Positions 15,005 to 18,130 of a stretch of DNA of 18,130 nt are shown one piece after another; positions within the stretch are counted from its first letter, which is position 1; each line of letters starts with the position of its first letter. The position numbers were made by a program, and so were the translations under genes. Source of the DNA: Porticoccus sp963974675. Its GTDB lineage: Bacteria > Pseudomonadota > Gammaproteobacteria > Pseudomonadales > Porticoccaceae. A model generated the notes under the pieces. That model was given only the letters and a program-made list of their open reading frames with translations, did not search any database and was not told the DNA's origin. The DNA is taken from NCBI GenBank assembly GCA_963974675.1, contig CAXBDQ010000036.1:1-18130 (forward strand), written 5' to 3'.

Positions 15005-15829
15005 TTACTTACCGCGACGACGAACAATCATATTGCTAGTCCGCTTGTTTTTACGTGTTTTGTAACCCTTAGCAGGCGTACCCCAAGGCGATACCGGATG
15101 ACGGCCACCAGAAGTACGACCTTCACCACCACCATGCGGGTGATCAACCGGGTTCATAGCAACACCACGAACCGTTGGCCTAACACCGCGCCAGCGTGTA
15201 GCACCAGCCTTACCCAAAGAACGCAAGTTATGCTCGCTATTGGATACTTCACCAATAGTCGCCCTACACACGACAGGAACCTTACGCATCTCACCGCTAC
15301 GTAACCGCAAGGTAGCGTACTGACCCTCTCTAGCAATCAGCTGAGCCGACGTACCAGCACTACGGGCAATTTGTGCACCTTTTTCGGGCTTCATCTCAAC
15401 ACAGTGAACAATACTACCCACTGGAATATTTGCCAGTGGCAGAGCGTTACCTACTTTTATTGGTGCAGCCATACCAGACTGAACTGTATCACCAGCCTTC
15501 AATCCTTTAGGCGCGATAATATAGCGGCGCTCCCCATCGGCATAGCAAATCAATGCAATGTATGCACTACGATTTGGATCATATTCCAAGCGCTCAATCG
15601 TCGCAGGAATACCATCTTTGTTACGCTTGAAATCAATAAGCCGGTAATGCTGCTTATGACCACCACCAATATGGCGAGTGGTAATACGACCATTGTTATT
15701 ACGACCGCCCGACTTTGACTTTTTTTCAAGCAAAGGAGCATGTGGTGCGCCTTTGTGTAAGTCAGGATTTACAACACTGACTACAAAGCGACGACCGGGA
15801 GACGTTGGCTTTCTCTTTACAACTGGCAT
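15005..15829 (-). CDS. rplB: 50S ribosomal protein L2
   Basis: A core large-subunit protein needed for subunit association and peptidyl-transferase assembly. It has 274 residues (E. coli 273). GRNNNGRITTRHIGGGHKQHYRLIDFKR marks the N-terminal part, an OB-fold and an SH3-like domain lie in the middle, and the invariant MNPVDHPHGGGEGRT loop contains the histidine equivalent to E. coli His229 near the peptidyl-transferase centre. The basic C-terminus is complete. The start ATG 15829 follows rplW by 11 nt with AGGGG eight nt upstream. Confidence 0.98.
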   Translation of the reverse strand: MPVVKRKPTSPGRRFVVSVVNPDLHKGAPHAPLLEKKSKSGGRNNNGRITTRHIGGGHKQHYRLIDFKRNKDGIPATIERLEYDPNRSAYIALICYADGERRYIIAPKGLKAGDTVQSGMAAPIKVGNALPLANIPVGSIVHCVEMKPEKGAQIARSAGTSAQLIAREGQYATLRLRSGEMRKVPVVCRATIGEVSNSEHNLRSLGKAGATRWRGVRPTVRGVAMNPVDHPHGGGEGRTSGGRHPVSPWGTPAKGYKTRKNKRTSNMIVRRRGK

Positions 15830-15840
15830 CTCAACAACCC

Positions 15841-16137
15841 CTATTCCACAACAGCAAAATCAATTTCTTGACCCTGCTCCAGACGAATGTACGCTTTCTT
15901 CCAGTCGGAGCGCTTACCCATACCGTGCTTCGCACGCTTGGTTTTACCCTTCACGTTGGCAACAGATATACCTGCGACCTTGACGTTGAAGAGCTGCTCA
16001 ACTGCAGCCTTTACTTCAGGCTTTGTAGCGTCTGTAGTAACTTTAAAAACAACCTGATTATTGTTGTCACCAACAATCGCAGACTTTTCTGAAAAGTGCG
16101 GCCCTAGCAGCACTTTGAAGATGCGCTCTTGGTTCAT
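15841..16137 (-). CDS. rplW: 50S ribosomal protein L23
   Basis: A protein at the peptide exit that docks trigger factor and SRP. It has 98 residues (E. coli 100). RIFKVLLGPHFSEKSAIVGD begins the fold, KPEVKAAVEQLFNVKVAGISVANVKGK is the conserved centre, and the extended loop TKRAKHGMGKRSDWKKAYI reaches into rRNA. Its ATG overlaps the rplD stop as ATGA (16134-16137), a typical translational coupling junction. Confidence 0.97.
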   Translation of the reverse strand: MNQERIFKVLLGPHFSEKSAIVGDNNNQVVFKVTTDATKPEVKAAVEQLFNVKVAGISVANVKGKTKRAKHGMGKRSDWKKAYIRLEQGQEIDFAVVE

Positions 16138-16748
16138 CCCAGCATCTCCTCAATCTTTTTCAGCGCAGGCACAGTCACCAACACCTTTTCAAAACGAATA
16201 AGACTGACCGGATCCACTCCCACCACATCGCGAACATCCACCTTATGGAGGTTTCGAGATGACAGGTAAAGGTTTTCACTCACCTCTTCCGTCACAATCA
16301 GCACATCCTGCAAGCCGTATTCACCCAGCTTTTGAATCAACACTTTAGTTTTTGGTGCGTCGAGATCAAACTCTTCAACTACAACCAAACGCTCTTGACG
16401 AGCCAGCTCTGACAAAATGGAGCGCAATGCAGCACGGTACATTTTGCGATTCAGTTTTTGCGAATGATCCTGCGGGCGTGCAGCAAAGGTTACGCCACCA
16501 GAACGCCAGAGAGGACTTCTTATAGTACCCGCACGAGCACGACCAGAACCCTTTTGAGCCCAAGGTTTGCGACCACCACCAGACACCTCAGAACGAGTTT
16601 TCTGAGCACGAGTACCCTGGCGAGCACCTGCCAAATAAGCAGTTACCGCCTGATGCACCAAATCCTGGTTAAATTCTTTCCCAAAGGCCACGTCAGAAAC
16701 CTCTACAGTTCCAGCGGTACCTTTAGTTGTTGCAATACTTAATTCCAT
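16134..16748 (-). CDS. rplD: 50S ribosomal protein L4
   Basis: A large-subunit protein with a long loop lining the peptide tunnel. In E. coli it also represses the S10 operon at both transcription and translation. It has 204 residues (E. coli 201). The tunnel loop is around residues 45-95 (KTRSEVSGGGRKPWAQKGSGRARAGTIRSPLWRSGG), unmodified at the positions linked to macrolide resistance as far as can be judged. The globular C-terminal part that suffices for regulation in E. coli is present. The start ATG 16748 is preceded by GAGGGG overlapping the rplC stop, with an 11-nt gap. Confidence 0.98.
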   Translation of the reverse strand: MELSIATTKGTAGTVEVSDVAFGKEFNQDLVHQAVTAYLAGARQGTRAQKTRSEVSGGGRKPWAQKGSGRARAGTIRSPLWRSGGVTFAARPQDHSQKLNRKMYRAALRSILSELARQERLVVVEEFDLDAPKTKVLIQKLGEYGLQDVLIVTEEVSENLYLSSRNLHKVDVRDVVGVDPVSLIRFEKVLVTVPALKKIEEMLG

Positions 16749-16759
16749 CGACGATCCCC

Positions 16760-17395
16760 TCAGCTCTTAACAGCTGCACGAACGATCACATCGCCACCGG
16801 GCGCACCAGGTACCGCACCTTTAATAAGGAGCAGGTTGCGCTCGGCATCAACACGTACAATTTCAAGGTTTTGAGTCGTCACGCGCTCAGCACCCATATG
16901 GCCAGCCATTTTCTTACCTTTCCAAACACGACCAGGCGTCTGACACTGCCCAATAGAACCAGGAGCACGGTGAGAAATAGAATTACCGTGGGTAGCATCC
17001 TGCATACTGAAATTCCAGCGCTTGATGACACCTGCAAAACCTTTACCTTTTGAAGTACCCGTCACATCCACTTTTTGACCAACTTCAAATTGATCAGCAG
17101 CAATACTACTGCCAACCTCTAAATTTTCATCAACGCTATCAACGCGCAATTCCCAACTGCCACGACCTGCCTCAACACCTGCTTTGGCAAAATGCCCAGC
17201 CTGAGACTTACTGACACGAGAAGCGCGACGAGCACCCACAGTTACCTGCACAGCAGTGTAACCATCAGCTTCATCAGTTTTGATTTGAGTAATACGATTA
17301 GGCTCTACTTCAACCACTGTAACAGGGATAGAAGCACCTTCATCATTAAATACGCGTGTCATACCGCATTTGCGGCCGACAATACCAATCGCCAT
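16760..17395 (-). CDS. rplC: 50S ribosomal protein L3
   Basis: An early assembly protein with an arm reaching the peptidyl-transferase centre. It has 211 residues (E. coli 209) starting MAIGIVGRKCGMTRVF. The arm contains SISHRAPGSIGQCQTPGRVWKG; Gln150 there is the residue methylated by PrmB in E. coli. The neighbouring residue is Cys151 where E. coli has Asn. An in-frame TTG 24 codons upstream (17467) is rejected: family alignment and GAGG eight nt before ATG 17395 support the shorter protein. The 116-nt gap after rpsJ is unusually long for this cluster and can fold. Confidence 0.97.
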   Translation of the reverse strand: MAIGIVGRKCGMTRVFNDEGASIPVTVVEVEPNRITQIKTDEADGYTAVQVTVGARRASRVSKSQAGHFAKAGVEAGRGSWELRVDSVDENLEVGSSIAADQFEVGQKVDVTGTSKGKGFAGVIKRWNFSMQDATHGNSISHRAPGSIGQCQTPGRVWKGKKMAGHMGAERVTTQNLEIVRVDAERNLLLIKGAVPGAPGGDVIVRAAVKS

Positions 17396-17434
17396 CTGTA
17401 TAACCTCATAGTGTACGGGGCTGTTACCCGCTAT

Positions 17435-17475
17435 GGCCGCCCATTTCAGAGCGTTACACCCGCTCAACGGTGGCC
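17435..17475 (-). promoter_or_regulatory. Folded spacer between rpsJ and rplC
   Basis: On the mRNA strand, GGCCACC (17469-17475) can pair with GGCGGCC (17435-17441) with one A-C mismatch. Inside it GAGCG (17461-17465) pairs with CGCTC (17449-17453) around a 7-nt loop. The structure sits about 40 nt before the rplC start. There is no T run, so it is not a terminator. A regulatory role is unproven. Confidence 0.35.
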
Positions 17476-17511
17476 GAGCCTGGGTTTCATCTATTAAAAC
17501 TTTTCTTTTAC

Positions 17512-17823
17512 TTACGCCAGACTAATCTGAACTTCAACACCAGCCGCCAAATCCAGCTTCATCAAAGCATCAACAGTCTTTTCTGTTGGCTCTACAATAT
17601 CCAGCAACCGCTTGTGGGTGCGAATTTCGTATTGATCCCGCGCATCTTTATTTACATGCGGAGAAATCAAAATGGTAAAACGTTCTTTACGAGTCGGCAA
17701 AGGAATTGGTCCGCGAATCTGCGCGCCAGTACGTTTTGCCGTCTCTACAATCTCTTGCGTCGAAGCATCAATCAACTTGTGGTCAAATGCCTTGAGACGA
17801 ATACGAATACGTTGATCCTGCAT
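17512..17823 (-). CDS. rpsJ: 30S ribosomal protein S10 (NusE)
   Basis: A head protein of the 30S subunit that also acts, with NusB, in transcription antitermination and links ribosomes to NusG. It has 103 residues, the E. coli length, starting MQDQRIRIRLKAFDHKLID. ETAKRTGAQIRGPIPLPTRKERFTILISPHVNKDARDQYEIRTH is nearly identical to the family consensus. A TTG five codons upstream is in frame but not used by homologues; GGAG lies nine nt before ATG 17823. It is the first gene of the S10 operon, about 63 nt from the predicted transcription start. Confidence 0.98.
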   Translation of the reverse strand: MQDQRIRIRLKAFDHKLIDASTQEIVETAKRTGAQIRGPIPLPTRKERFTILISPHVNKDARDQYEIRTHKRLLDIVEPTEKTVDALMKLDLAAGVEVQISLA

Positions 17824-17856
17824 GGAATCAAACTCCAACTATCTAAAGAACCTACA

Positions 17857-17875
17857 GATCCTGCTTGTCAGGACC
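17857..17875 (-). promoter_or_regulatory. Single hairpin in the short S10 leader
   Basis: GGTCCTG (17869-17875) pairs with CAGGATC (17857-17863) around a 5-nt ACAAG loop, with one G-U pair. It lies near the 5' end of the predicted leader. No U run follows, so it is not a simple attenuator as seen here. Confidence 0.45.
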
Positions 17876-17893
17876 CTGAAAAAAGGAGGCGAG

Positions 17894-17922
17894 ATATTAA
17901 GGCTGAGGCACTCTACTGTCAA
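17894..17922 (-). promoter_or_regulatory. Sigma-70 promoter of the S10 operon
   Basis: On the minus strand a perfect -35 TTGACA (17917-17922) and -10 TAATAT (17894-17899) are separated by exactly 17 nt. The A/T-rich stretch just upstream (about 17935-17952) resembles an UP element. Transcription would start near 17887. With the tuf terminator immediately upstream, this is probably the main promoter for the S10, spc and alpha genes. Confidence 0.85.
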
Positions 17923-17993
17923 GCGGTAATCCCAATCTTTTTATGTTTTCCTGCAATCAAACCTAACTGCTAAGACAACACCACCTCAACCAC

Positions 17994-18021
17994 AAAAAAA
18001 GCCACCCAACATAAGGGCGGC
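17994..18021 (-). terminator. Rho-independent terminator of tuf (str operon)
   Basis: GCCGCCC (18015-18021) pairs with GGGTGGC (18001-18007), with one G-U pair, around a 7-nt loop, followed on the minus strand by seven T (17994-18000). It ends about 70 nt before the S10 promoter, so the two operons look transcriptionally separate. Confidence 0.9.
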
Positions 18022-18035
18022 CTTCTAATCTGATA

Positions 18036-18053
18036 CCTACCCCTAAGGATAGG
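18036..18053 (-). other. Extra hairpin between tuf stop and its terminator
   Basis: CCTATCC (18047-18053) pairs with GGGTAGG (18036-18042) around a TTAG loop, with one T-G pair. No T run follows. It lies 24 nt after the tuf stop codon and could act as a 3' stabiliser of tuf mRNA. Confidence 0.5.
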
Positions 18054-18077
18054 CTTCTGCTTACTGAAAGCAATCAA

Positions 18078-18130
18078 TTATTCAATAATTTTTGCCACAA
18101 CACCTGCACCGACGGTACGACCACCTTCAC
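18078..18130 (-). CDS. tuf: Elongation factor Tu (3' end only)
   Basis: The final 16 complete codons plus stop of EF-Tu, the GTPase that delivers aminoacyl-tRNA to the ribosome. The visible residues EGGRTVGAGVVAKIIE match the invariant C-terminus of domain 3; the IIE ending resembles Pseudomonas EF-Tu rather than the E. coli VLG ending. The rest of the gene lies beyond the window edge. Whether this is the only tuf copy cannot be judged here. Its location just before rpsJ shows that the str and S10 operons are adjacent. Confidence 0.95.
   Translation of the reverse strand, partial: EGGRTVGAGVVAKIIE

Noticed and set aside
17396..17467. N-terminal extension of L3 starting at a TTG at 17467.
   Set aside because: L3 family members begin MAIGIVGRK at 17395, which has a well-spaced GAGG; the upstream codons do not resemble any L3.
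17824..17838. Extension of S10 to a TTG at 17838.
   Set aside because: S10 is 103 residues and begins MQxQRIRIRL; the extra five residues are not family-like.
1..18130. Mobile elements, CRISPR arrays, tRNA or rRNA genes, or a defence island.
   Set aside because: No transposase, regular repeat array, tRNA-like cloverleaf or integrase was seen; gene order is the conserved core arrangement, with no gene-free stretch over about 255 nt.

Overview
The window is a housekeeping stretch of a gammaproteobacterial chromosome. About 14 kb of it (4108 to 18130, all on the minus strand) is the complete S10, spc and alpha ribosomal-protein gene cluster in the classical proteobacterial order, entered from the 3' end of tuf. 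The moderate-to-low GC, the EF-Tu C-terminus ending in AKIIE, the tuf-rpsJ adjacency, the zinc-type L36 and the long S14 all fit a (probably marine) gammaproteobacterium near the Pseudomonadales/Cellvibrionales. The genus cannot be read from this sequence.

Layout. Positions 1-2831 (+ strand) hold the 3' half of an AtoE-type short-chain fatty acid transporter, a small SAM-dependent methyltransferase 11 nt behind it, and, after a good promoter, an orphan PAS-containing sensor histidine kinase whose ATP-binding domain looks degenerate. galE (UDP-glucose 4-epimerase, - strand) converges on the kinase. A hairpin terminator at 4055-4081 separates galE from the alpha operon. Going upstream on the minus strand come the alpha genes (rplQ, rpoA, rpsD, rpsK, rpsM), the spc genes (rpmJ, secY, rplO, rpmD, rpsE, rplR, rplF, rpsH, rpsN, rplE, rplX, rplN), the S10 genes (rpsQ, rpmC, rplP, rpsC, rplV, rpsS, rplB, rplW, rplD, rplC, rpsJ), a near-consensus promoter, the tuf terminator and the last 17 codons of tuf.

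How it works together. The 28 cluster genes encode 26 ribosomal proteins, the SecY translocon core and the RNA polymerase alpha subunit. Most are separated by fewer than 50 nt, several overlap by 1-4 nt, and I see no internal terminators, so one long transcript from the promoter at 17894-17922 could serve all of them. Candidate control structures are a pseudoknot-capable leader before rpsM (the place where S4 represses the alpha operon in E. coli), a folded spacer before rplC, a very stable small hairpin at the end of rplX, and an unusually short S10 leader.

No new biological system is evident in the ribosomal region. The most unusual gene is the histidine kinase at 1395-2831, which keeps its phospho-acceptor His but has lost several canonical ATP-binding residues. 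The other observations concern RNA structure and need comparative tests.
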